A stretch of 20,265 nucleotides of DNA from an uncultured Pseudomonadota bacterium (GTDB lineage Bacteria; Myxococcota; UBA796): assembly GCA_913040875.1 (NCBI GenBank), contig CAJWHX010000004.1, positions 1 to 20,265 of the forward strand. The letters run 5' to 3'. Under the pieces are notes generated by a model. That model had not been told where the DNA came from. It did no database searches and saw nothing but the letters and a program-made list of their open reading frames with translations. Shown here piece by piece: positions 1-8,066 of the stretch (positions within the stretch are counted from its first letter, which is position 1; every line of letters starts with the position of its first letter). The translations under genes and the position numbers were made by a program.

Positions 1-1020
1 TCAGACTTAATAAAGCAAAAAACACATGTTTTATTTAGAACAGAAAGTACGGCGATGCTCACATATCTATTTTTATCGGTATTGTTTGGTACTGTTGGAA
101 TCATGGTTTTTGAAAAGGGAGTCAACGAAAGCTTCGTGTCTCTCGGAGATGGTCTGTGGTGGTGCATCGTAACCATCACCACTGTTGGGTATGGAGATAT
201 GTATCCAATTACCATTGGTGGAAAACTGGTCGCTGTGAGCATTATGTTCGTTGGACTCAGTTTTTATGCCCTATTAACAGGCACAATATCAACCATTTTA
301 ATTGAACGAGCGCAACAGCTGGGAGATCGTGCAATGGATGTCAATATTTTAGAAGATCACATCGTCATCTGTGGATGGAATGATGACATATTCGATGTTC
401 TTGAAACGCTCATGTGCAGCACCAATAGAAATATTCTGATCATTGCTGAGAATCCCCAGCAAGAGATTGCCAGTCCGCGTGTCATGCTCCTGCAAGGAAA
501 CCCCTCCAATAAAGAGATTCTCAAAACGGGTCAGATCGAAAGAGCCTTTTCTGCGATTATTTTATCAGAGAGACAAGAGGGACATTCTTCACAGGACACC
601 GATGCCAAAAGTATCTTGATTGCTTTGGCGCTAAACATATGCAACCCCAGTTTACACACGACAATAGAGCTGCAAAACCCTGATAACATTGAACATGCCC
701 AAAATGCTGGGGTCAAAGACTTTATTACAGCAACAGCCTATCAAGGGGCTCTTCTCGCGCAATCAGCATCTAGCCCAGGTGTAGCAAAGATCTTTGCAAA
801 AATTTTCATTGATCCAGAGACGTACATTCACTATGTGCCAGTTCCAGAGTCGATGCTCAACCAACCATATATTTCTCTCATCCAGTTCTATGCTTCGAAA
901 CAAATGGGATCCATATTGGGCATCTCATGCAACGACCATATTGATCTCTCTCCCGATCCACAGACGAAAATGACCACCGAGCATAAAATATTAACGCTAT
1001 CCACGTCTCAAACCACGTAA
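1..1020 (+). CDS. Potassium channel with RCK/TrkA-N domain, 5'-partial
   Basis: This is an inner-membrane K+ channel subunit with a cytoplasmic regulatory domain. The first ATG is at 55, but the frame stays open to base 1 with no stop, so the gene probably starts outside the window and more N-terminal residues or helices are missing. Numbering from that ATG: a membrane helix at about 2-20, the pore loop with the selectivity filter TVGYGD at 43-48, a second helix at about 56-84, then an RCK-like Rossmann domain from about 101 (HIVICGWND). The usual nucleotide-binding GxGxxG glycines are not kept; G107 is followed by WNDD, as in some channel RCK domains. The C-terminal part (about 265-321) is too divergent to call TrkA-C. 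The neighbour at 1057-1518 is convergent, so there is no operon to the right. The family is clear; the gating ligand is unknown. Confidence 0.9.
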   Translation, partial: SDLIKQKTHVLFRTESTAMLTYLFLSVLFGTVGIMVFEKGVNESFVSLGDGLWWCIVTITTVGYGDMYPITIGGKLVAVSIMFVGLSFYALLTGTISTILIERAQQLGDRAMDVNILEDHIVICGWNDDIFDVLETLMCSTNRNILIIAENPQQEIASPRVMLLQGNPSNKEILKTGQIERAFSAIILSERQEGHSSQDTDAKSILIALALNICNPSLHTTIELQNPDNIEHAQNAGVKDFITATAYQGALLAQSASSPGVAKIFAKIFIDPETYIHYVPVPESMLNQPYISLIQFYASKQMGSILGISCNDHIDLSPDPQTKMTTEHKILTLSTSQTT

Positions 1021-1056
1021 TCGACATCCATCTTGCAAATGTACAATCAAACTCGA

Positions 1057-1518
1057 TCACTCTAAGAGAATGCGTTGAATACTATCAAACCCTTCTTGCT
1101 CTGTAGGCGGTTGTAGACTTTGCGCCATTCGGTGAATCGTACTCTCCGGTACGGGCTCTCTGTTGCGCTTTTGATTACGGTCTATACAAATATCTATCGG
1201 TGTATCACAAAAGATCGCTTCAACACGATATCCCGCTCCTTTGGCGATGTGAAGAATCGCGGCGCGCATAATTGAAGAAGTAAATGTGGCATCCCACACC
1301 ATCGTATGCTCTTGCAACAAACCATGACCAAATTGCTGATAACTTTTGGCCCATGCCTCTGCAGCCCTCTCAGGTGTCCACTCATAATTGTATTGCGACT
1401 CTAGTATGGAATCTGGACTGACAACTACCCAACTATCTTGTCGATTTCTACGAATCCAAGTACTCTTACCCGAACCTGGAATTCCAACCATCACATATAT
1501 TTTTTTTTGTTCACTCAT
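1057..1518 (-). CDS. P-loop kinase of the AAA_33 / polynucleotide-kinase-like family
   Basis: This 153-residue cytoplasmic ATP-binding protein resembles the 5'-kinase domain of T4 polynucleotide kinase. Walker A is GIPGSGKST at 12-20. SPDSI near 34-38 and WDATFTS near 85 match the family's acidic motifs. The C-terminal arginine-rich lid (RNQKRNREPVP) leads into the usual ending, a helix plus P-x-x-x-EGFD. The ATG at 1518 is chosen because it gives MSEQKK directly before the first beta strand and has a weak GTGAG ribosome site. The reading frame can be extended only to a TTG at 1548, which adds ten unconserved residues. No phosphatase or ligase partner is adjacent, so an RNA-repair role cannot be claimed; small-molecule or nucleic-acid kinase are both possible. 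It is single and convergent with the channel gene. Confidence 0.8.
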   Translation of the reverse strand: MSEQKKIYVMVGIPGSGKSTWIRRNRQDSWVVVSPDSILESQYNYEWTPERAAEAWAKSYQQFGHGLLQEHTMVWDATFTSSIMRAAILHIAKGAGYRVEAIFCDTPIDICIDRNQKRNREPVPESTIHRMAQSLQPPTEQEGFDSIQRILLE

Positions 1519-1595
1519 GATCTCACTAAAAAACGATCCGATTTTCAAAAGTACTATCGTTTAACAGGTATCCTACTCCAAACACCTCAACTACA

Positions 1596-1633
1596 CAACG
1601 AATTTTGAAGATTTCTTCGGACAAATTTCGTTG
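1596..1633. repeat. Imperfect 38-bp inverted repeat
   Basis: The outer arms CAACGAA (1596-1602) and TTCGTTG (1627-1633) are perfectly complementary. After a T/T mismatch, TTTG (1604-1607) can pair with CAAA (1622-1625), or alternatively GAAG (1607-1610) with CTTC (1615-1618) around an ATTT loop. It lies about 80 bp upstream of the kinase start, so it could be an operator or a leader structure for that gene, or an upstream element of the plus-strand gene. No T-run follows on either strand, so it is not a simple intrinsic terminator. Confidence 0.5.
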
Positions 1634-1711
1634 TTCACCGTATCGTTTTCAAATCAACCAAATGTATGCCTAAACAGAAATTAATATCTGTAGCTATTGT
1701 TTGGGTGAATT

Positions 1712-1731
1712 AATATTTTTCGAAAAATATT
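1712..1731. promoter_or_regulatory. Perfect 20-bp palindrome, candidate operator
   Basis: AATATTTTTCGAAAAATATT is perfectly self-complementary, centred on TTCGAA. On the plus strand it runs into a further T-run (to about 1736), so a weak AT-only terminator is an alternative reading. Its position between two divergent genes and the lack of a coding frame across it make a homodimeric regulator site the more natural interpretation. No copy was noticed elsewhere in the window. Confidence 0.4.
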
Positions 1732-1902
1732 TTTTGTAAACAAAATACGCCCCTATTGATGAACAGTGTTGTTTTTATTCTCTATATAAAAGGTCGTTGT
1801 TTATACATGGTTCTTTGACATCGCTATCTCATGTAGAAAACCTATTGGTGTACCGTACCCCTTAGGTATCCAATCAGTCATTGGTATGAACGATAGAAAC
1901 CT

Positions 1903-1947
1903 CTATTTGGCTGGACGTCCATAAAGAATGGTTGCCCAGCCAAATAG
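1903..1947 (+). promoter_or_regulatory. 12-bp stem hairpin in the leader of the orphan gene
   Basis: CTATTTGGCTGG (1903-1914) and CCAGCCAAATAG (1936-1947) are exact reverse complements with a 21-nt loop. The loop contains an ATG at 1928 that opens a 91-codon frame. The left arm runs into the palindrome GGACGTCC (1913-1920). There is no T-run after the stem, so termination is unlikely. A structured leader that controls the gene starting at 2157, or a binding site for a dimeric protein, fits better. This is inferred from the sequence only. Confidence 0.45.
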
Positions 1948-2156
1948 CACTTTGTATTTTGAACTCATTCTACAACTTTACAACTTTTCTTTACCACAAA
2001 TATGGAGTCTTCTTGACGGATTTCCCAACGCACCTCATCACAAACTGTATTGTACCAAACTTCACCGTATCGGCTACTCACCACCTGCTAAGCAGCGAAC
2101 TCTTCAAAATTTTATTGAATCATACCTTACAACTATACTTTCCCGGAGACATACCC

Positions 2157-3566
2157 ATGTCGTATGCCAAAAATCTTCTTGCAAAAAAACTTCTCAAAAA
2201 TAAAGGCTTAAACCCATCATGGTTGAGTTCAGAAACGCCTCTGTCGAAAGAGCTTAAAACTTGGATCGTTGACACACTCACAAAGGACAATGATATGACC
2301 GACTTCGCAAACTCAAAAAATCCTTACCTCATCCTTCTTATTCTAAATTGCTGCCAAAACAACTATTCCTCAAGAAACGTAGATAAACTATTAAGCAGCA
2401 GAGATTGTCAAGATACGATCTCAGCAGTTGTCAGAAAACATTTCCCTGCGCATCACTCATACTATCAAGGAAATGAAATCACAGACCCAGAGACCCTTTG
2501 CTCTGCGGCTAGCACCATCTTGTTCTTCGAATTGGAGAGAAAGCAAGGTCTTAAAAATGAATGGATAACCTATGACGTCTCAAGAGTGATGGGTACTTTT
2601 GTTCTTTGGATCAAACACAGACTTCATGATCATATGAAGTCGAACAAGGATGATAAAACGATCTCAATGGGAGATATACAAAGAACCAATGACAGTGATA
2701 TCAGAGGCAATCATGAAGATTCCGCCCAAGCAAAATCAACAGATCAAGACCTGGCTCAAGGAATCGATGATCTAATGATCGCTGAATCAGAAGAGCAAAT
2801 GAAACAGCTGCTCAATGAGTTTGTCCTAAGCCTGCCGATCATCGCGATTACGCAAGCAGCCTCTCTGATTGAAAGTGGGAATGATTCTTGGAATCTCTTT
2901 ATGAGACTCAACACCTTAAACCTGTTGCAGTGGTTGATGTCAAATCCATTGTACTGCGATAACGTCGATACTTTTGATTTCTTGTCTCAGTCTGCTGGTG
3001 TTCCGATCCAAACCATCCTCTTTTGGAAAAACAACCTATCCAATCTGATTGCCGACCTAAATTCCTCAGATAACTCTCAAGGTACCAAAGCGAAAGAGTA
3101 CACCTTGTTAGCCTTTGATCCAAACATTGGCACCATCGAAGAACTTAGAAACTTGCCTGACATCAATAAACAAAGAGAAACATTGAGGAGAAGAAACAAC
3201 AACACGCATGCCGGCGTGTACACATTGTGCCTTCTTGCCTGTCTGACGATTAAAGGTAGCAATCCCAGTGGTGTCACATTATTGGAATCCTTACTGGAAT
3301 TCTATCATGACTTCGCAATGAAAATTGTGCCAGATGGGAGATGGTTACTGACAAAAGAACTGATGAAGTCCTGGGCCAATAGTGATGCTAGCATTGCCGA
3401 GGTCAAAGAAGACCTACTCAATGTGATTGCGCTGGTAAGATATGAATCCAGCTTTGAAGCGTTGAGCACCACGAAAAGAGCAAATGTATTCAAGATTCAC
3501 AGAATCGTGAAAAGCATCGGTCATCAAATTGCGAGCGCGTCTTCTATTCCATTAGAGAGCAGATGA
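2157..3566 (+). CDS. Hypothetical protein, mostly helical, possible central HTH
   Basis: I do not recognise the family of this 469-residue protein. The ATG at 2157 is chosen because a GGAG ribosome site (2145-2148) sits 8 nt upstream. The frame remains open upstream to a TTG at 1932, which would add 75 residues, and a non-ATG start cannot be excluded. No signal peptide or clear membrane helix is visible. The N-terminal half is helix-rich (ELERKQ, VMGTFVLWIKHRL). Residues about 165-205 form an Asp/Ser/Asn-rich, probably disordered linker. Around 271-301, DFLSQSAGVPIQTILFW followed by a leucine-spaced helix has the pattern of a helix-turn-helix and is weakly reminiscent of sigma region 4; this is a guess. 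The C-terminal half is helical with a basic RETLRRRNNN patch. A hairpin follows the stop by about 30 bp, so it is probably monocistronic. Confidence 0.7.
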   Translation: MSYAKNLLAKKLLKNKGLNPSWLSSETPLSKELKTWIVDTLTKDNDMTDFANSKNPYLILLILNCCQNNYSSRNVDKLLSSRDCQDTISAVVRKHFPAHHSYYQGNEITDPETLCSAASTILFFELERKQGLKNEWITYDVSRVMGTFVLWIKHRLHDHMKSNKDDKTISMGDIQRTNDSDIRGNHEDSAQAKSTDQDLAQGIDDLMIAESEEQMKQLLNEFVLSLPIIAITQAASLIESGNDSWNLFMRLNTLNLLQWLMSNPLYCDNVDTFDFLSQSAGVPIQTILFWKNNLSNLIADLNSSDNSQGTKAKEYTLLAFDPNIGTIEELRNLPDINKQRETLRRRNNNTHAGVYTLCLLACLTIKGSNPSGVTLLESLLEFYHDFAMKIVPDGRWLLTKELMKSWANSDASIAEVKEDLLNVIALVRYESSFEALSTTKRANVFKIHRIVKSIGHQIASASSIPLESR

Positions 3567-3595
3567 TTGTAGCAGGATTGAAATGGAAAACTGGA

Positions 3596-3627
3596 TTGAG
3601 AGTGTCTGTGAAACTGGGCACTCTCAA
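3596..3627 (+). terminator. Hairpin after the orphan gene, possible terminator
   Basis: TTGAGAGTG (3596-3604) pairs perfectly with CACTCTCAA (3619-3627). Wobble pairs can extend the stem inward by about three, leaving a loop around GTGAAAC. It lies 30 nt beyond the stop at 3566. The sequence after the stem is not T-rich, so intrinsic termination would be weak; an RNA-stabilising 3' hairpin is an alternative. Confidence 0.4.
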
Positions 3628-3664
3628 CTGGTTCTTGTACCAACAGCTCAGTAAACTCCTGCTC

Positions 3665-3691
3665 ATGTGTAGAAAATATATTTTTACACAT
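3665..3691. repeat. AT-rich imperfect palindrome upstream of the second orphan gene
   Basis: ATGTGTA (3665-3671) and TACACAT (3685-3691) are exact reverse complements. Inner A/T pairs extend the arms around an ATATA centre. On the plus strand it is followed by TGTTTTTAC, so it could end transcription from the left. Equally it could be an operator about 230 bp upstream of the gene at 3926. Confidence 0.4.
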
Positions 3692-3925
3692 TGTTTTTAC
3701 AGATGTATAACATGATGGATAAAGATCAGTACATCTTCGATAGTAAGGATACTCTTAAGGATTGTTTCGAACATTTATATTGTTACAACACTGTATTTCA
3801 GATCGTTTTTTGTCAGAATTCATCCGATTGTCAAAATTACACCTGTTTAGATTGGTGTATATTACTTGTGTGCTCGCGCACGCATGAGAATACCAACTCA
3901 AACCCAAAACACCATAAGTGTACAA

Positions 3926-4675
3926 ATGAAGAATTCTGACATTCACCGTCTGCTGACGTATGATCAAAGCAGTACAACAATCGCCAACCAAAATTATTTC
4001 TGTCAATTGCCGGCTACACTCTTGTATCCACAAGTTACACGTGCAGGTCTAGATGCATATCTTGAAACCATTGGGCGAGAATACATCACTCCATTAGATC
4101 TTCAAACTTGGCAACACATGCAGCTATTTTTGCTGGAACCAGAATGGCTTCAGGGCAGTACACGACGAAAACTACGCATTCGATTATATGATGTCCTGCG
4201 CGAGAATGAACACTTCATTCACAATATTATAGAACAATACAGCAACATCTCATTGTTTTCAAAATGTGTGGAAAAACAAGAGGCTCTTTTCTTTACTGTA
4301 TGTGGGCTGTTAAAAGTTGCCGAACAGGCACAACAAACACAGCACTCCATCTTGCAATACAAAAATAGTCTTCTGCAAGACATCAAAGCAAGTCCAGTAG
4401 ATTGGGCTTCTTTCATCAAAGGTGCCGATTGGCTACTCGAAGAGTTACAACAAGATTCTGGAATACTGATCACCTTCTTGCAACAGGTATCCGTCATCTC
4501 TTTACCGATGAAGGTACCCACTGACATGGTTCAAGAAGCGATGGCCATGTGGGTAGAGTCAGCATCCCATGACACATTAAAATCCACTGACCAAAATCTA
4601 AATCGTATCAATGATATGCTCAAAGATATCCTCGGTGACATCGCAGACGGAAAAAGACCAACGGATAAGACCTAG
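3926..4675 (+). CDS. Hypothetical protein, helical, no recognised domain
   Basis: This 249-residue protein has no family I recognise. It has no signal peptide, membrane helix or obvious catalytic motif. It looks like a cytoplasmic helical bundle: long amphipathic stretches with many Gln and Leu run through the whole length (for example around QTQHSILQYKN), and it ends in a charged, probably flexible tail. The ATG at 3926 is chosen for its clean start (MKNSDIHRLL). Another ATG at 3884 and a TTG at 3866 are in frame but add a low-complexity stretch (RARMRIPTQTQ), and neither has a good ribosome site. It follows the other orphan gene on the same strand with 359 bp between them, so joint regulation is possible but not shown. 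Its stop codon lies inside the left arm of a terminator hairpin. Confidence 0.65.
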   Translation: MKNSDIHRLLTYDQSSTTIANQNYFCQLPATLLYPQVTRAGLDAYLETIGREYITPLDLQTWQHMQLFLLEPEWLQGSTRRKLRIRLYDVLRENEHFIHNIIEQYSNISLFSKCVEKQEALFFTVCGLLKVAEQAQQTQHSILQYKNSLLQDIKASPVDWASFIKGADWLLEELQQDSGILITFLQQVSVISLPMKVPTDMVQEAMAMWVESASHDTLKSTDQNLNRINDMLKDILGDIADGKRPTDKT

Positions 4676-4691
4676 ATGACCTAGGTCTTAT
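4665..4691. terminator. Bidirectional terminator hairpin between convergent genes
   Basis: ATAAGACCTAG (4665-4675) pairs perfectly with CTAGGTCTTAT (4681-4691) around a 5-nt loop, and TTTA follows. The left arm contains the TAG stop of the upstream gene. The efflux operon ends on the other strand at 4798 with no other strong hairpin, so this dyad probably serves both directions. Confidence 0.65.
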
Positions 4692-4797
4692 TTAGACACT
4701 ATGATTTGTTAATAGCGGATTTGTTGATCGTGATATCTCATATAGATCATAGGACCGTTGCCTATGTCAAAACTGTTTTAACCATTCAAACTCACAA

Positions 4798-7700
4798 CTA
4801 CTTTGACGCTGTAGCCTCAATGCCATCATGCATGTTGGGAAGATCATCCATTTTATGACTAGCCTTCAAACGTTCCTTAGAGGATAGCCCTTTCAAATCT
4901 TCTACAATCATGTACAGTGACGGAACGATAAGCAAAATAATACCCGTCGCAAATAGAACCCCAAATCCCAAAGAAATCGCCATCGGAATCAGAAATCTAG
5001 CCTGCAGTGATTTTTCTAAAATCATAGGTGCGAGACCTAAGAAGGTGGTCAGCGAAGTGAGTAAAATGGGTCTGAATCTTCGTTTGGCACCATTCATCAC
5101 AGCCTGTATTGGACTCTCTCCGTTGGCGCGATAGTTGTTGGCGGCATCAATTAACACCAATGAATCATTGACCACTACACCTGTCAAGGCAACAATCCCA
5201 AACATAGAAATTACGGACAATGAAAACCCCATGATCATGTGACCTGCCACAGCACCAACAAACCCAAATGGAATGGCGGACATAATGATAAAAGGCTGAA
5301 TGTAACTTTTAAACGGGATTGCAAGTAGACCATAAATTGCAAGTAGGGCCAATAGATAATTTTGTCCCAACGATGCCATTGTTTCTTGTTGATCGCGTTG
5401 CTCTCCAGCAAATCGCAACTCCAACTCTGGATATTTCTCTTTCAATGCAGGAAAGAGTGTGTTTTCGATGTCGGTTAGAACCTCGCGAGAAGAAGCAACC
5501 CCTGGAGCTAAATCTGCACGAACATTAATAGAGCGAACACCATCTTCACGTGTAATAGATGTTGGTGCTTGACCCCTAGAGCGTTTGGCAACCTGCTCTA
5601 GTGGAACAAATCCTCCTTGAGGCGTTCGAACTCGAATACTAGAAACATCATTTTCTACGGTTCGTTCAGATTTCGGCAAACGAACCATCGTTCGCCGTTC
5701 TAATCTGCCCACTTGCTCTCGCAAAGCTTCTGAACCAAAGAATGAAGACCGCAATTGACGAGCCAAATCACTACTGGTGAGTCCCAAACTTCGACCTTCT
5801 GGTAATATTTGATAATCAAGTTGCTGTTTCCCTGCAGAAAATGTGTTTTCAATGCTGATCAGGGAAGGATAGCCCCGTAACATCTGTGTCAATTCGTCAG
5901 ATGCTGTGGCCAATGACTCAAAATTATCCGACGTCAATTTCACATCAACCGCTGCACCTGCACCAGGACCATCCAGATTGGTATTGTATTTAAGATTTTC
6001 CACACCTGGAAGTGGTGACATCTTTTCTTTAATTCGTCTAGAGAGTTCCTCAGCCCCGATGGTTCTATATTCAGCGGATACCATCTCAATGGTCACAGCT
6101 GTCAAATGAGAGCCTTTTGGCACACCTGTACGACCTAAGGGACCTGCGCCTACAGTCGAAAATACACCTTTAATAATATTCTTCTCTTCAATGTCTTCCA
6201 AGGCTGCCGTTATGGCAGATTCAATACTTCTTTGAACATGGGCTGTATTTTCTACGGGTGCACCATATGGCAATGTGGCAGAGATACTGATCCGATCACT
6301 TTCAATCTTAGGGAAAAATGAAAATGGCAAGAGCCCTCCACCAACTACACCTATAGAGATAAAGAAGAGTGCGATTGCGGTTGCAAAAGAAGCATATCGA
6401 TTTCGAACCGCGGTATTCAGTATTCTGTCAAAAGGTCCTTGAATGAAACGATTCAACTTAATGGACATCCACTCGCGAGGGCGATTCATCATCTGTACAA
6501 AGGCCCCTGGGGGCTTATCAGACATGTGTCCTAAGTGAGCCGGCAATACGAAAAATGACTCAATCAATGAAAGCAACAGTACTGAAATAACGACAGTTGG
6601 AATTAGACCAAAGAACTTGCCCGACACTCCTGGGACCAACAACAACGGAGAAAATGCCGCTACTGAGGTTAACACTGCAAAAGTTACTGGAACCGCCATC
6701 TCACGAGCCCCTTCTACTGCTGCATCAATCCATGGAAGCCCCTTCTCACGTTTTTCAAAGATGTTTTCACCCACCACAATGGCATCGTCCACTACCAGTC
6801 CCAACGTCACAATATAAGCAAACAAAGAAATCATATTGATGGTCGCACCCGTCTGACCAAGCAAAATAAACGACCCCAAAAATGAAATGGGAATTCCCAT
6901 AGCCACCCAAAACGCCAATCTGAATTCCAAAAACAATGCCAAGATACAAAACACCAAAATCAGACCCACACGAGCATTGTTCACCAACAACTGTATGCGT
7001 CCTTTCAAAATCTCAGACGTATCGTTCCAAACAGACACCGTAATCGTCGCTGGAAGCTCCGACTCCAGCTGAGATTTGTACAACTTAACTGCGTTTGCAA
7101 CATCTGTGGGAGTTTGATCTCCCACACGATAAATGACCAACCGAACCGCTCGTTTACCATTGTAATAAGATTCTTCATCGGTATCTGTATAACCATCTGT
7201 GATTGTCGCAACATCACCCAGTCTAAGTTCAGCACCTTGAAAAGATGAGCGTATAATGAGGTCTTTAAAGTCATCAACACTTCTCTTACGATCTGCCACA
7301 CGAACCAATATTTCTCCATTTGCCGTCTTTACACCACCACTGGGAAGTTCTAAAGAAGCAATCCGTATCTGAGTAGCTATATCGTCAAGGGTCAAGCCAT
7401 GAGCCTCTAGAGTTAATTTAGGCACTTCAATACTCATCTCGAGATCTGGAACATCCACCACTTGAATTTGAGTGACATTTGGATCTTTTCGAATCTCCGA
7501 ACGAGCTGCCTCTGCCAATTGTTGCAGTGTTTTCAAATCTTGATCGCCACTCAAAATCAAGGTGATCACTTCTCGTCTCAAGGATAATTCTTCTACTTGT
7601 GGCCTTTCTGCATCTTGAGGGAACGTTGTAATTCTATCTACAGCCGATTTGACATCGTTGCGTACCTTGTCAGTTTTGGCATCAGTTAACAACTCTACGA

Positions 7701-8007
7701 TGATGGAACCTACATTCTCGGAAGCATTAGAATTAATGCGTTTAATCCCATCTATACCACGAAGTTGCTCCTCTACAGCAAGTACAATCCCTTGCTCTAC
7801 TTCTTCTGGAGAGGCACCTGGGTATGGAACCGTGACCGCTATTATATCAATGCTAAACGCTGGAAAAACTTCTTGCTTCGTTTGCAACACACTAAAAAAT
7901 CCAGCGAGCAACAACACCCCCATCAGAAGGTTTGATGCAACTGCATTTCGAGTCATCCATGCAATGGCACCGCTGACTGACTGATTATTGGAATCTTGAT
8001 TGTCCAT
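4798..8007 (-). CDS. RND efflux pump permease (AcrB/HAE1-like)
   Basis: This 1069-residue protein is the inner-membrane proton-driven pump of a tripartite efflux system, normally a trimer exporting lipophilic compounds. Its length is typical. The first membrane helix is at about 23-41, followed by the first periplasmic porter part (PYPGASPEEVEQ near 61-72). Helix 4 carries GLVVDDAIVV, with D407 and D408 in the proton-relay position. The second half repeats the layout from about 540. In helix 10, GVVVNDSLVLID (943-954) takes the place where AcrB has its relay lysine, as in several HAE1-like branches rather than close AcrB orthologues. The ATG at 8007 has an AGGTG ribosome site 6 nt upstream. 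It is the last gene of the operon, 59 bp after the adaptor. The substrate cannot be deduced; a heavy-metal type (CusA-like) is less likely because no Met cluster was noticed. Confidence 0.93.
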   Translation of the reverse strand: MDNQDSNNQSVSGAIAWMTRNAVASNLLMGVLLLAGFFSVLQTKQEVFPAFSIDIIAVTVPYPGASPEEVEQGIVLAVEEQLRGIDGIKRINSNASENVGSIIVELLTDAKTDKVRNDVKSAVDRITTFPQDAERPQVEELSLRREVITLILSGDQDLKTLQQLAEAARSEIRKDPNVTQIQVVDVPDLEMSIEVPKLTLEAHGLTLDDIATQIRIASLELPSGGVKTANGEILVRVADRKRSVDDFKDLIIRSSFQGAELRLGDVATITDGYTDTDEESYYNGKRAVRLVIYRVGDQTPTDVANAVKLYKSQLESELPATITVSVWNDTSEILKGRIQLLVNNARVGLILVFCILALFLEFRLAFWVAMGIPISFLGSFILLGQTGATINMISLFAYIVTLGLVVDDAIVVGENIFEKREKGLPWIDAAVEGAREMAVPVTFAVLTSVAAFSPLLLVPGVSGKFFGLIPTVVISVLLLSLIESFFVLPAHLGHMSDKPPGAFVQMMNRPREWMSIKLNRFIQGPFDRILNTAVRNRYASFATAIALFFISIGVVGGGLLPFSFFPKIESDRISISATLPYGAPVENTAHVQRSIESAITAALEDIEEKNIIKGVFSTVGAGPLGRTGVPKGSHLTAVTIEMVSAEYRTIGAEELSRRIKEKMSPLPGVENLKYNTNLDGPGAGAAVDVKLTSDNFESLATASDELTQMLRGYPSLISIENTFSAGKQQLDYQILPEGRSLGLTSSDLARQLRSSFFGSEALREQVGRLERRTMVRLPKSERTVENDVSSIRVRTPQGGFVPLEQVAKRSRGQAPTSITREDGVRSINVRADLAPGVASSREVLTDIENTLFPALKEKYPELELRFAGEQRDQQETMASLGQNYLLALLAIYGLLAIPFKSYIQPFIIMSAIPFGFVGAVAGHMIMGFSLSVISMFGIVALTGVVVNDSLVLIDAANNYRANGESPIQAVMNGAKRRFRPILLTSLTTFLGLAPMILEKSLQARFLIPMAISLGFGVLFATGIILLIVPSLYMIVEDLKGLSSKERLKASHKMDDLPNMHDGIEATASK

Positions 8008-8066
8008 AAATTACACCTGAGAAATACAACGACGAAATGTACTTGAGTAGCCTACTGTTAGGACCT

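Larger units (their letters stand above)
1519..2156. other. 638-bp gene-poor region rich in dyad symmetry
   Basis: No convincing gene is visible here. It separates the minus-strand kinase from the plus-strand orphan gene at 2157 and should carry both promoters. It holds three notable dyads: an imperfect 38-bp palindrome (1596-1633), a perfect 20-bp AT-rich palindrome (1712-1731) and a 12-bp-stem hairpin (1903-1947). A TATATAAA stretch at 1783-1790 could be part of a -10 region, but I found no well-spaced -35. Two plus-strand frames are open from about 1890-1930 into 2157; see the entry for the orphan gene. Confidence 0.6.
3567..3925. other. 359-bp intergenic region with two dyads
   Basis: Short frames on both strands here have no ribosome site or recognisable motif and I do not believe they are genes. 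The region contains a terminator-like hairpin at 3596-3627 and an AT-rich imperfect palindrome at 3665-3691, and presumably the promoter for the gene starting at 3926. A TATATT at 3858-3863, preceded directly by TG, is a possible -10, but no well-placed -35 accompanies it. Confidence 0.5.

Noticed and set aside
1815..1843. TTGACA at 1815-1820 as promoter for the orphan gene
   Set aside because: No acceptable -10 at 16-18 bp spacing.
1928..2203. 91-codon plus-strand frame starting in the hairpin loop
   Set aside because: Overlaps the start at 2157 in another frame, weak ribosome site and no protein-like pattern; kept only as a possible leader frame in the findings, not as a gene.
3691..3939. 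Plus-strand 82-codon frame rich in Cys and Asn
   Set aside because: No ribosome site, overlaps the start region of the gene at 3926, composition looks like translated noncoding DNA, and an opposing frame covers the same bases.
3755..4033. Minus-strand 92-codon frame
   Set aside because: Overlaps the N-terminal coding part of the plus-strand gene at 3926, no motif, no ribosome site.
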